Shown here in pieces: positions 34,901-43,071 of a DNA stretch of 64,000 bases. Within the stretch, counting starts at the first letter, position 1, and every line of letters begins with the position of its first letter. The notes under the pieces are model-generated. The model saw nothing but the letters and a program-made list of their open reading frames with translations. It did not search any database and was not told the origin of the DNA. Origin of the DNA: Planctomycetales bacterium (GTDB taxonomy: Bacteria; Planctomycetota; Planctomycetia; Planctomycetales; Planctomycetaceae); the NCBI GenBank assembly GCA_026400835.1, contig JAPLOA010000088.1, forward strand, positions 62,001 through 126,000, written 5' to 3'. A program made the position numbers and the translations under genes.

Positions 34901-35165
34901 AAAGAACGACGACCAGAAGAATCAAAGCGATCAGAAAAAGAATGACAAACAGAAGCAGAATCAGGAAAAGTCCGGCAACAAATCGGGCGACTCAAAGAAC
35001 AAATCACAAGCCTCCGACTCAAACTCTGAACAGCCCCAGGTTTCTCCTGACCGTATTGAAGAGGCCCTGCGAAAAGTCCGTGAACGCCAGCAGGAGAAAC
35101 GTGAAAGAGATCGCGAAATGCGTGCGCGCGTCATTGGACGTACACCCGTAGAAAAAGACTGGTAA
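31983..35165 (+). CDS. BatB-BatC fusion: VWA domain, TPR repeats and Gln/Asp/Lys-rich tail
   Basis: 1060 residues from GTG 31983 (GTGA overlap with batA; ATG 31992 is an alternative). Residues 1-335 are BatB: two N-terminal helices, a VWA domain with Asp100-x-Ser102-x-Ser104 (DVSRS) and LLITDGDDQ, and a third helix near 310-330. A second hydrophobic, signal-like stretch near 380-400 (LPWLAGISIGLI) introduces a BatC part with TPR-type repeats (about 400-560, YQAADYDSAEKLF, LKQSVASYRHALEMNPDHQQSRRNLEL). A Pro/Ser/Glu-rich region and an almost purely Q/D/N/K/E segment (about 900-1010) precede the conserved BatC end RARVIGRTPVEKDW. Usually these are two genes. The join probably places both parts on the periplasmic side, but topology should be verified. 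Confidence 0.87.
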   Translation: MTLMEWQTPQFLYLILPLCLSWFALALYSEKRRQLARDAFIAHAMQDRILPAKSRIRFWCKLFLFEIALATGLIALAGPRFGTQVEQVVPRGSDLYVLIDVSRSMLADDVVPSRLERAKADVSSLVNRLNGERIGLIAFAGKAVVKCPLTIDYDSFRRALMELDPNSAPRGGTAIGDAIRKAVEVFHAGTQRDQAVLLITDGDDQESFPLEAATVAAERKVTVFTVGLGDASSGARVPGQSGNSSFVEHEGQQVWSKLNGSLLSEIALKTNGVYIPAGTRSYDLGELYAQHLQGRTGDQSETQQRIRKSERFQIFLSLSLLALLIDLCISRYSKIPVRQSTAAPTAPRSPGIRSSRSDRERTFSGAPSLPAATHRSSMTLPWLAGISIGLISEQTLAGESHEQVRAGLRHYQAADYDSAEKLFATAAAELDKDRSSQAAIAAFDEACALHRKGDKEKAHERYLKAGLSPDKAIATASHFNLGTLSAENARSIAGENPEKVTPEDRQKILDELKQSVASYRHALEMNPDHQQSRRNLELVRTWIKYYSDRWNEIDRQKRRDESNLIQYLEFLMTTQTAMQDAIQQLPENVPLDVYAQFKTDQDELAEELPFLREKIAAELRPQESSPGANTPARLTPPPSISPEVKAGIELLQSWSDKAADSMQSASSALLKTKTADAVTHQQEAVTQLDQIWDAVIPFHPLLAKELSDQTAIAEQLAPLNTTPSPSTEEPESAASPLPEGFVPISPAADASDKTTETEKPADNTENSSPQAGSAPFSPGAEINDSELQDLLEQQSKTLRKARLLAPKAQAELSRLDANPAESVSAAPVPDVTPDTEPANPMPAPQVDPEKIKLGLQKAVELSPKAAEAMEVAVDHLQRKDPKSAAASAEKARRILEEIQNAQPEQPQQDQDDEEQNDQDQDNKKQDEQKNDDQQKENQQNDDNKKSQDQDQKQKQDSKQKQNEKEQGEDKQKKKNDDQKNQSDQKKNDKQKQNQEKSGNKSGDSKNKSQASDSNSEQPQVSPDRIEEALRKVRERQQEKRERDREMRARVIGRTPVEKDW
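34687..35010 (+). repeat. Low-complexity Gln/Asp/Asn/Lys/Glu coding tract
   Basis: Codes for about 108 residues composed almost only of Q, D, N, K and E, with some S, in the BatC part of the fusion. The DNA is rich in CAG/GAC/AAC/AAG-type codons without an exact tandem unit. Such tracts are known in BatC proteins. Confidence 0.7.
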
Positions 35166-35174
35166 GTACGACCG

Positions 35175-37190
35175 ATGACACAAACCATCTTCACATTCCA
35201 AAGTCGTCAGACAGCTTTGCAAATGACGCTCGAAAACAATTCACGCCGAGGCCACCGGCGCTGCGGTCATCGCCATTCAATTCTGCGCGGACTTTTGTTC
35301 GTCCTGCTTTCCCTGGTGATCACCCCGTTTTCTTCTGCCGATGAGCAGCAGCCGGAGATCAGAGTTGGCATGAGTGCCGAAGAGATCTTCGTTGGCGAAA
35401 CAATCGACTATCAGGTTGAAATTCGAAACACGGAGACCCCCTCAGCCCCCGACGTTTCCACGTTGCAGGAACAGTTTAAAGTGACCCCGAATGGAGATCA
35501 TTCAAGGAACCAATCCACAACGCTGATTGTTAATGGACGAGTTTCAGAAGAGACCGTACTGAGCCATGTCTATCTCTATCGCCTGACTCCCACGGTCGCT
35601 GGAGATCTCACAATTCCGTCCGTCAAAGTCGTGATCGACGGCAAAGAGCTGGCCAGTCGCCCGTTAAGTTTGCGTGTCGTGGATGCTGAGGTTCAGGATC
35701 TGGTCATCGCGGAACTCCGGACGGATCGCCAAACAATCTATCCAACTCAACCATTCACTGTGTCCGTGAAGGTCCTGATCAGACCACTACCTGCAAGCGA
35801 TGAAAGTCCGCTGCTGCCTCTGCGTCGTCAGCCACCGCAACTTCAGCTCAATTGGGTTGATCTTCCAGCCGGCTTAGCGTCCGGTGGCACCTCAGAATGG
35901 CTGCAGCCACTGATGTCGCAAAACGATACCGGTTTTCGCATCAATGAAATCAGTGCTTCGTCGGGATCATTCTTTGGAGGTTCTCGCCCGGCAGTGTTTG
36001 AACTTCCACAGGCACGAGAAACCCGCAATGGCCTTGATGGCCAGCCAATCAATTACTTTTCCTATGAGCTGACTCGACAGTTTGTTCCCGAAAAGACAGG
36101 CCGCTATGAATTTGGGCCCGCGCTCGTCAAAGGGACTTTCGTTGAGGGGCTGAATGGTCAGGAATTTCGGGGACGAAGAATCGTTGCCATCGCGCCGACA
36201 GTTTCTGTCGAGGTGCGTGAAGTCCCCTCGCCTCGCCCTGCGACGTTTACCGGTGGCATTGGCGAATATCTCGTTGCGGCCTCAGCAAATCCCGTTCGAC
36301 TGCGGGTCGGTGATCCTCTGACACTCAACCTTGAGTTCGCTCGGGGCAGTCAGGCCGGGTCGCTGGAATTAATCTCTGCTCCGGATCTTTCAGGGACTCC
36401 GGAGATCGTGGAGAACTTCGAGATCATCGACAAAGCTCCCACCGGCCGAGTCGACGGAGATATCAAGAAATTTGCTTACGGCCTCCGGCCAAAGCGTGCC
36501 GGAGTTTCTTTGCCCGCACTGAATCTGACCAATTTTGATCCAACGACTGAAGCCTTCACGGAGATCAGCACTGAACCTATCGAGTTGGAAGTCGCGGAGG
36601 CAAGTTCGTTGTCAACCGATGAACTTGTGGGAGCGATTTCTCCGTCTGGAAACAAAGAGATTCGGAAGAGTGATTCCGGCATCTTCCAGAACATTACCGA
36701 TCTGGCGGAATTGCAGGATGATCACGTCGGCCTGACGGACTGGTTGCCGGTCGTTGGTGGACTCTGGTGTCTGTCACTGTGTTCAGTCACGGGCGTCATT
36801 GTGCATCGTCGACGATCAAACGATGCGGTCGGACAACGTCGCTCTCAGGCTCGAAAAATGGCACAGTCTCGATTGGCCACGGTCAGCCAGTTCGAGAAGG
36901 ACGGAAAGTCGCGCGAAGCGCTGAGACAGATTCGAGCGGCGTTGTTGGGATTGGTTGCAGATACTCAAAATCAGGTCGTCGAAGGGCTGACGGCTGCAGA
37001 TGTCCGGCGAATTCTTCAGGATGTCGGCGTCTCTGAGGTCGATCAACACGCCGCGAATCAGTTACTAGAAACCATCGAAGGCACCGAGTATGGTGGAGTT
37101 GACAGCGTCAATGTCACGTCATCTCTTGAGATCGCTACCAAACTGATCGACAGTATCAGCCCCGTGTTGCAGCGGAGATCGGTGCGATGA
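35175..37190 (+). CDS. batD: BatD-like protein
   Basis: 671 residues. A signal peptide follows a long basic N-region (hydrophobic core about 36-52, then SSADEQQ). Ig-like beta-sandwich domains follow, beginning with VGMSAEEIFVGETIDYQVEI, the recognisable BatD opening. A membrane helix lies near residues 518-538 (LPVVGGLWCLSLCSVTGVIV), and a cytoplasmic helical tail of about 130 residues contains FEKDGKSREALRQIRAALLGLV. It sits 9 bp after batB-C and overlaps batE by 4 bp, so all are co-expressed. Upstream ATG 35175 makes an unusually long signal N-region; ATG 35223 is another possible start. BatD is believed to be part of the Bat envelope complex; the mechanism is unknown. Confidence 0.87.
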   Translation: MTQTIFTFQSRQTALQMTLENNSRRGHRRCGHRHSILRGLLFVLLSLVITPFSSADEQQPEIRVGMSAEEIFVGETIDYQVEIRNTETPSAPDVSTLQEQFKVTPNGDHSRNQSTTLIVNGRVSEETVLSHVYLYRLTPTVAGDLTIPSVKVVIDGKELASRPLSLRVVDAEVQDLVIAELRTDRQTIYPTQPFTVSVKVLIRPLPASDESPLLPLRRQPPQLQLNWVDLPAGLASGGTSEWLQPLMSQNDTGFRINEISASSGSFFGGSRPAVFELPQARETRNGLDGQPINYFSYELTRQFVPEKTGRYEFGPALVKGTFVEGLNGQEFRGRRIVAIAPTVSVEVREVPSPRPATFTGGIGEYLVAASANPVRLRVGDPLTLNLEFARGSQAGSLELISAPDLSGTPEIVENFEIIDKAPTGRVDGDIKKFAYGLRPKRAGVSLPALNLTNFDPTTEAFTEISTEPIELEVAEASSLSTDELVGAISPSGNKEIRKSDSGIFQNITDLAELQDDHVGLTDWLPVVGGLWCLSLCSVTGVIVHRRRSNDAVGQRRSQARKMAQSRLATVSQFEKDGKSREALRQIRAALLGLVADTQNQVVEGLTAADVRRILQDVGVSEVDQHAANQLLETIEGTEYGGVDSVNVTSSLEIATKLIDSISPVLQRRSVR

Positions 37191-38011
37191 ATTGTCTTCA
37201 ACAAAGTCCAATGTTCTGCAGCCATGATTTGACGTCACGACAAACGATCAATGTTCTTCGGCTGCTGCTCTTGTCAGTAATTTTCTGCCTTTCGAGTTCG
37301 ATTGCAACGGCCGCAGAACCGGGTGCTCACGAGCGTGCCTTCGTGAAGGCGCTCGAACTTTTTGATCAGGCAAAATCGCCCGATGATTATCGAGCCTCCG
37401 CGACGGAACTGGAATCAATCGTTGCAGACGGCGTTCACAGCGGTGCGGTGTATTACAACCTCGGAAATGCCTGGTTCCGAGCGGGCGAATTCGGACGAGC
37501 AATCCTGAACTATCGAAAAGCGAAACCCTATCGTCCTCGTGATCCATATCTGGCGGCCAATCTTCAACAGGCTCTTGCGTCTGCTCCCGGACGCCTGCCG
37601 GATCCGCCTGCTCCATGGTGGAGTCACGTCTTGTTCTGGACTGACTGGTTTTCCGCTTCTGCCAAAATTCGGCTGGCGAGCTGGAGTCTTTGTCTCGCGG
37701 CAATGCTGTTTGTCGTCGCCATCGTTATGCGACGCAGGAGCCTGATTTCAGCGATGGCAGTCGCACTTGTTTTCGGAATAGCCTTAAGTGCAGAATGCCT
37801 GTTAAATGATCCCGCTCAGGCTCACCGCGCCGTAATCATCACCGAAACAACTGCTCGAAAAGGCACCGGCAAAGACTATGAACCGGCCTTCGATCAACCG
37901 CTCCGTGATGGTGCGGAGTTCACGATTCTCACGGAGACCAGTGATTATTTCTTTGGTCACTTCGAAGGGATCGGCGACGGCTGGGTTCGCGAGGAAGATG
38001 TGGCTCGATAA
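37187..38011 (+). CDS. batE: BatE-like protein (TPR, two membrane helices, SH3-like end)
   Basis: 274 residues. A signal peptide (hydrophobic core about 23-40) is followed by TPR repeats (about 48-130, with GAVYYNLGNAWFRAGEFGRAILNYRKA). Two membrane helices lie near 160-180 and 190-210, and an SH3-like tail with TARKGTGKDYEP and GWVREEDV ends the protein. This order is that of BatE. The ATG overlaps the batD stop by 4 bp. The last gene of the block, it ends 14 bp from the stop of the convergent metallophosphoesterase, with no terminator visible between them. Confidence 0.87.
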   Translation: MNCLQQSPMFCSHDLTSRQTINVLRLLLLSVIFCLSSSIATAAEPGAHERAFVKALELFDQAKSPDDYRASATELESIVADGVHSGAVYYNLGNAWFRAGEFGRAILNYRKAKPYRPRDPYLAANLQQALASAPGRLPDPPAPWWSHVLFWTDWFSASAKIRLASWSLCLAAMLFVVAIVMRRRSLISAMAVALVFGIALSAECLLNDPAQAHRAVIITETTARKGTGKDYEPAFDQPLRDGAEFTILTETSDYFFGHFEGIGDGWVREEDVAR

Positions 38012-38025
38012 GCCTGCGTCGAACA

Positions 38026-39213
38026 TCAGTTTCCGCAAGTGACTTCCAGGCAGGTCAGTTCCGGACAACATCGCCATCGCATCGGATCTTTTGCACCAAC
38101 ACCCCTTGAAACATGCATCGTCATGTTGCCTCGGCGGAACAATCCTGAGACGTAACTGACTCCAAACAAGCTCGGTGAATAAATGGGGCCAAACAACGGC
38201 AACACAACCTGACCACCATGAGTATGTCCGGACAACATCAGGTCATAGCCGAACCGTTTTGCCAAAAGATGCTGATCGGGCGAATGACTTAACAGGACTC
38301 GAAGATCACATCCCGCATCCCGCACAACGGGCGGAGCCGGTCCTGTCCACGGCTGTTCTGATCCGGCGAGCAGGATCTGATATTCTCCGACTCGCAGAAT
38401 CTCCGAACGCCCCGTCACGCATCGCCAGCCTGAAGCCGCAAACTGTGAGCGAATCTGTTCGTGTTCGTACTTCCAGTCATGATTGCCGAGAATAAAGTAG
38501 CATGGGGCAACGGAGAGCAGCGGTCGAAGGATATCGATGGCTTCCGGTAGTAGCTCCATCTCGTCGATCAGATCGCCTGTGAACAGAATCAAATCCGGTT
38601 GAAGTTCTGTGATCTGGTTCACGAGAAACTGGTAGTAGCCGAGTCCGGGACATCCAATGAAATGGAGATCCGAAATATGCGCCAGCCGAAGCGGCGCTTT
38701 TGTTGTTTTGCCGTTCCCAGCCGATGAATTCACACGGATGGCTTTGGTATTGACTTCCAGGTGGAAGATCTCATTCCACGGCCACAGCTGTGAAACATGC
38801 CGTCGAGGCCCACGCACAGCATTTCGCTCTTCGTCCGTTGACGCCTGGCCAAGCACATCATGCCGCGTGGTGCTGTCGCTGTGTTTGAACTGAGGATGCC
38901 GAATCCAGTGCCAGCGGACCATCCCAAGAATCAGCGGAATACAGCCCGTGATCGTGACGATCAAAAGGCACTGAAGAAAAAAAGACTGCTCCGAAAAACT
39001 GCCGCCTCGCCACAGACTCTTCGGACCTGTTCCAGTCAGCCACAGCAAAATCACCGGATACGACAGCACAGCGAGGTCATGCAGCGTCCGAAACTTTCTT
39101 AATCTTGTCGATCGAATGCGCAATGCATGCGAACGATTCACAATCACGACCCACCACTCCGTGTGTCCGGCGATGCTGGCGATCAACAGTAACCAGCCGA
39201 TCAGATGTTGCAT
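38026..39213 (-). CDS. Membrane-anchored metallophosphoesterase (YkuE-like)
   Basis: 395 residues from ATG 39213 (the frame extends to TTG 39222). Several N-terminal membrane helices (about residues 5-110) lead to a calcineurin-like phosphoesterase domain (about 165-395) with all five motif blocks: HISDLHF, GDLIDE, GNHDW, SHSPDQ and SGHTHGG. These residues bind the dinuclear metal centre. YkuE-type relatives act on phosphate esters or lipid-linked phosphates at the membrane; the substrate here is unknown. It is the third gene of a tight minus-strand cluster (epimerase, RdgB, this gene), starting 19 bp after rdgB. Confidence 0.88.
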   Translation of the reverse strand: MQHLIGWLLLIASIAGHTEWWVVIVNRSHALRIRSTRLRKFRTLHDLAVLSYPVILLWLTGTGPKSLWRGGSFSEQSFFLQCLLIVTITGCIPLILGMVRWHWIRHPQFKHSDSTTRHDVLGQASTDEERNAVRGPRRHVSQLWPWNEIFHLEVNTKAIRVNSSAGNGKTTKAPLRLAHISDLHFIGCPGLGYYQFLVNQITELQPDLILFTGDLIDEMELLPEAIDILRPLLSVAPCYFILGNHDWKYEHEQIRSQFAASGWRCVTGRSEILRVGEYQILLAGSEQPWTGPAPPVVRDAGCDLRVLLSHSPDQHLLAKRFGYDLMLSGHTHGGQVVLPLFGPIYSPSLFGVSYVSGLFRRGNMTMHVSRGVGAKDPMRWRCCPELTCLEVTCGN

Positions 39214-39232
39214 GAAACCCAAATCCTGTCGA

Positions 39233-39847
39233 TTAGAATTCGTTCTGAATCTTCAGCAACAACGGAACAAACTTCGCAAAGGCTCGTGCACGATGACTGA
39301 GCCGATGCTTAACGACGGAACTCAGTTGACCAAATGTCAGATGATATTCCGGGATGAGGAAATACGGATCGTAACCGAACCCACCGGCCCCGTTCGCGTC
39401 ACGAAGAATTCGTCCTCGACAAGTCCCTTCGCACGCAATTCGAATGTCACCCGCCGGCGATGACAACGCCACGCTGCACAGGTATCCCGCGCCACGTTTC
39501 TCATCCGGGACATTCATCAGCTCTGCCATCAGCTTCTGATTGTTCTTTTCGTCGGTAGCGCCCTCGCCGCTATACCGTGCCGAGTAAATTCCAGGGCCGC
39601 CGTTCAGGGCGTCAACCTGCAGACCGCTGTCTTCGCCAATGACCCACTGGCCCAGATGCTTCGCGACTTCAGCAGCTTTCTTCGCCGCATTGGCGGCAAA
39701 CGTCAGGCCGTCTTCTTCGACTTCAGGAACATCCGGAAACTCTGTCACAGGAATGACACGAAATCCGGCCGGTGCCAGAATCTCAGCAACTTCGCGAGCT
39801 TTCTTGTGGTTCCGACTGGCCAGCACAATTGTTCGTGAGGGATTCAT
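39233..39847 (-). CDS. rdgB: Non-canonical purine NTP pyrophosphatase, RdgB/HAM1 family
   Basis: 204 residues, the normal length. The N-terminal substrate-binding segment ASRNHKKAREV (S/T-x-N-x-x-K type), the catalytic region GEDSGLQVDALNGGPGIYSARYSG read in two parts, and the C-terminal SHRARAF are family hallmarks. The enzyme hydrolyses dITP, ITP and XTP to monophosphates, keeping deaminated purines out of nucleic acids. It starts 10 bp after the epimerase stop and ends 19 bp before the phosphoesterase, so the three are probably one operon. Cytosolic. Confidence 0.95.
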   Translation of the reverse strand: MNPSRTIVLASRNHKKAREVAEILAPAGFRVIPVTEFPDVPEVEEDGLTFAANAAKKAAEVAKHLGQWVIGEDSGLQVDALNGGPGIYSARYSGEGATDEKNNQKLMAELMNVPDEKRGAGYLCSVALSSPAGDIRIACEGTCRGRILRDANGAGGFGYDPYFLIPEYHLTFGQLSSVVKHRLSHRARAFAKFVPLLLKIQNEF

Positions 39848-39857
39848 ATCAAACTCA

Positions 39858-40862
39858 TTACTTCAAAGAGGCCTTCATTGCATCACGAAAATCAGTGGAT
39901 GGCTGATATCTCAATTGGCGAATCGCCTTATCAATACTGAAATCAAGATTCAATCCCAGAAACTTGATGCGCGCACTGTTAAGCAGCGGAGCTTCCTTCC
40001 TGCCCAGAAGTTTCCAGGTGGACTCCATGAGTCGAGCCAGCAATTTGGCGACTGGAAGCGGGACAATCTTTTTCGGATGACTTAGCCCGACTGCGTCACA
40101 CACAGTATCAATGAACTCCCGCTTCGTGACGGCTCGAGGATCTCGGATGTTAAAGACTTCGCCGACGACATCATCGCGTTCAACTGCCAGCCAGATCGCT
40201 TCACAAAGATTTCCCACAAACGTGTTATTCATCAGTTTGTCGACGGAACCCAGAAACGCAAACTTACCGGAACGCAATCGATCCAGAAGCCTTGGGAGCA
40301 CCGTACGATCGCGAGGTCCGTAGATAAATCCCGGTCTCAGCACAACGGCCGGCAGTTTGCGATTGCGGATGTAGTCGCAGACCAGCAGTTCCGACTCAAC
40401 TTTGGTCAGCGTGTAACCATCGATCCCTGTCGTACTGGGCAACGTTGCTTCATCGGTACCGTAGTGATCACGCCCTTCGTAAACACCCAGCGAGCTGATT
40501 TGCACCCAGCGAGCCAGCGTTCCTGCCGCCAGGGCAGCCTCCAGAAGCGCCTTCGTGCCTTCGACATTAACACGACGATAATCGTCCGTCGGCCCCCAGT
40601 CACCCACGCGAGCCGCACAGTGAATGACAACCGTGACATCACGACAGGCCACTGCAAGTGATTCCGGCTGGTCCAGATCACCGTTCACCAGCTCACAACC
40701 CCATTTTTGCAGCAGCGTCGTATCAGCTCCGGTTCGTACCAGCGTGCGAACACGAAGTCCTTTTTGCCGGGCTTGTTCGGCCACATGACTGCCAACGAGT
40801 CCAGTAGCCCCGGTCACCAGAAGCAGATCGTTCGAGGAAAGTTGCACTGCGGAGAATTCCAT
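39858..40862 (-). CDS. NAD-dependent epimerase/dehydratase (extended SDR, 3-beta-HSD-like)
   Basis: 334 residues from ATG 40862; the frame is open to 40952, but the Rossmann fold begins properly only after Met at 40862. The nucleotide-binding loop is TGATGLVGSHV (about residues 13-23). The catalytic Tyr-x3-Lys is seen in GYTLTKVESELLV, with VVLRPGFIYGPRD after it. The family covers sugar-nucleotide epimerases, 3-beta-hydroxysteroid dehydrogenases and cinnamoyl/dihydroflavonol reductases, and the substrate cannot be read here. It heads the cluster with rdgB and a metallophosphoesterase; the co-location does not suggest a pathway. Confidence 0.88.
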   Translation of the reverse strand: MEFSAVQLSSNDLLLVTGATGLVGSHVAEQARQKGLRVRTLVRTGADTTLLQKWGCELVNGDLDQPESLAVACRDVTVVIHCAARVGDWGPTDDYRRVNVEGTKALLEAALAAGTLARWVQISSLGVYEGRDHYGTDEATLPSTTGIDGYTLTKVESELLVCDYIRNRKLPAVVLRPGFIYGPRDRTVLPRLLDRLRSGKFAFLGSVDKLMNNTFVGNLCEAIWLAVERDDVVGEVFNIRDPRAVTKREFIDTVCDAVGLSHPKKIVPLPVAKLLARLMESTWKLLGRKEAPLLNSARIKFLGLNLDFSIDKAIRQLRYQPSTDFRDAMKASLK

Positions 40863-41012
40863 CAAGCAGAGAAAACGGGAACTGCGAAACCGTAATCTAA
40901 TGCCAACGGCACGAAGTCCGAAGTCACCCTGACCGGTTTCCCGTTTGAGCACTCAAGTCCGCAGTTAAAAATCGCACTCTTAAGTCGTCTCTTAATTCCA
41001 GCAATCGAATCC

Positions 41013-42800
41013 TCAGCGAGAAATGATATCCGTGATCGCGGCCGGGCTGAGAGTAATGCGGTCGGCGGAAGGGTTACCCGACGGATACGCAGGCCAGGAA
41101 ACCGTGCCGACCTGAGGCTCGTCAGAGATGCGTCGTTGCGACGGCGCAAGGTAGTTCTTCAGGCCGGGCACATCATATTCAGAACGACGCCCCCAGATCT
41201 GGGCGAGTGAATCCTGATAGAGCAATGCCCAGATATCCTGATGCTGCTGCATAATGCGAACGGAGGGACGTTGATCTCGAGCGAGCAGCACCAGATCGGG
41301 CATCTCGAATTCCAACGCCAGAGATGGTGAGAACGGTGGTGCGTATGGACTCCGATAACGATCACCCGGATCATCAGTCCCCAGCCAGAAATCGAAACAG
41401 ATATCCGTGATCTCGCGCGGATAGCAGGTTTCAAATCGCCCATCCACGGCCACTCGGGATTCTCGCAAAGGTCCATCGTCTGCAGCAAAACATCCGATCG
41501 CATACTGAGCCCAGTTGAATGTCACCAAAGTACGGCCGTGCAACTGATGATCGTGCAGATACTGCATTGCACTAACTGGGTACTCACTACGTTCCACAGG
41601 AACTTCCTGCAAAGTCGGCAGCACCTTGACCAGACTCAACGAGATCAGCAGCAGCATGGCGGCGAGGCGAAACCTGCCGGTTGATCGCGTTGCCGTCTGT
41701 GGCTGCAGCTTCTGGAATGACTGTTGAAGATTATTCCCCACCTGCTGCAAAGCGCGAGGAATCCAGAAGCCACACACGATGGCAAAGATTGAAAGGTGCC
41801 GACAATGACTGAGGCTTTGCCAGAGCAGCAGTGCCAGAATCACAAGCCTGGCGATATCACGACGCTGATCAACACTGAGGGCGATCACACCCACAGCAAG
41901 CAGACACCACAGACGAGTGGCTTCCATTCCAATCAGCGCCGGAGGACCCCAGTCTGCAATCTCGGGACGAGGCAGCGTGAGTGCGTTCAGCATAAACCGC
42001 CACAGCTCAACTCCATAGGGATTCATGAGTGTTGCCAGAACTGCAGCGACAGTCACGATCGACAGGTGCAGCAGGAATCTTCGATGCCGGAAGCCTCGAC
42101 GATGAATCAACTGCAGACATATCAAACCATGATAGGCCAGCATGATGCAAACTCCTGCGGCAAAACCACCATGGGAGTTAGCCCAGAAACACATCAACGG
42201 AACCAGCAGCCAAAGCCAGCGCAAACGCGAGGTGGCTGTGATAACCGACCTGGGATTCTTTGAATCAAATTCTCCGAAGACATACTGCCAGAGACTTAGC
42301 AGCATCGCCAGACTCAGGTATGTCAGAATTTGAGGACGGAAGTGCCAGTGAAACTGCAGGTTTGCGGCGACAATCATCACCATGGCTCCGATCGGCAGCC
42401 AGCCAGCTCCGGATCGCCGGGCACTGAAGATCATCAGCCCAAAGATCGTGATCGCGATGACGAGTTTCATCAAGGGCAGACCGGACGGACCAAAAGTGTC
42501 CACAGTCCATGCCAGCATCAGCTCCGCGATGTTCTCATGATTCACCCAGGGAGCACCCTCGGCCGCGTAGGTCCATGTTGCCGTACGAGGCAAAGTGCCG
42601 TCGCGCAGGACCTCTCGACCATACTGCACGTGCCCCCAGAGGTCCGGATCGGAAACATTGGAAGACACTGTGGCAAGGCCGATGAGAAGAATGGCCGGAA
42701 CAATCAGGAGTCGAGCGAAACGGTGAAGTCGGTTCTCTGCTGAATTTGATGACTCCGGATGCATCGAAACAAGCCTGAAGCGAGGGGCCCTGAGAAGCAT
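41013..42800 (-). CDS. Polytopic membrane protein, GT-C-like (unknown function)
   Basis: 595 residues from ATG 42800; ATG 42764 is an alternative and TTG 42809 also keeps frame. About ten hydrophobic segments lie between residues 25 and 415. The first loop carries NVSDPDLWGHVQYGREV and WVNHENIAELML, a pattern I have seen in planctomycete hypothetical proteins and which resembles the first periplasmic loop of GT-C glycosyltransferases, where an acidic residue is catalytic. The C-terminal 200 residues are soluble. No glycosyltransferase assignment is secure. It is separated from the epimerase by 150 bp on the same strand. Confidence 0.7.
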   Translation of the reverse strand: MLLRAPRFRLVSMHPESSNSAENRLHRFARLLIVPAILLIGLATVSSNVSDPDLWGHVQYGREVLRDGTLPRTATWTYAAEGAPWVNHENIAELMLAWTVDTFGPSGLPLMKLVIAITIFGLMIFSARRSGAGWLPIGAMVMIVAANLQFHWHFRPQILTYLSLAMLLSLWQYVFGEFDSKNPRSVITATSRLRWLWLLVPLMCFWANSHGGFAAGVCIMLAYHGLICLQLIHRRGFRHRRFLLHLSIVTVAAVLATLMNPYGVELWRFMLNALTLPRPEIADWGPPALIGMEATRLWCLLAVGVIALSVDQRRDIARLVILALLLWQSLSHCRHLSIFAIVCGFWIPRALQQVGNNLQQSFQKLQPQTATRSTGRFRLAAMLLLISLSLVKVLPTLQEVPVERSEYPVSAMQYLHDHQLHGRTLVTFNWAQYAIGCFAADDGPLRESRVAVDGRFETCYPREITDICFDFWLGTDDPGDRYRSPYAPPFSPSLALEFEMPDLVLLARDQRPSVRIMQQHQDIWALLYQDSLAQIWGRRSEYDVPGLKNYLAPSQRRISDEPQVGTVSWPAYPSGNPSADRITLSPAAITDIISR

Positions 42801-42955
42801 CGTCTCCAATAGGACAACGATGAACCTGATGACGAGTCTCGAACCCTAGGTCATCAGCCGGGCCCCGTTGCGAAAATGCCTCAGAGCATTTCGAAAGGAG
42901 CAATCCCTTTGATTGGGTGTCAGGATTAAACGGGCTGTAAGACTTACACAGCCAG

Positions 42956-42989
42956 CACTGGCACTCACCCCACACTGGCACTCACCCCG
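42956..42989. repeat. Two tandem 17-bp units
   Basis: CACTGGCACTCACCCCA is followed at once by the same 17-mer ending in G instead of A. It lies in the 270-bp gap between the membrane-protein gene and the DUF1080 gene. Just before it (about 42871-42895) is an imperfect hairpin around GAAAATGC and GCATTTCG. Confidence 0.6.
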
Positions 42990-43071
42990 CATAGTAACGC
43001 ATCCCGCTCATCGCCGGCAGGCCTTCACTTTGAAAACCGGCGACAAGCGGATGCTCACAATTTGCGATGCA

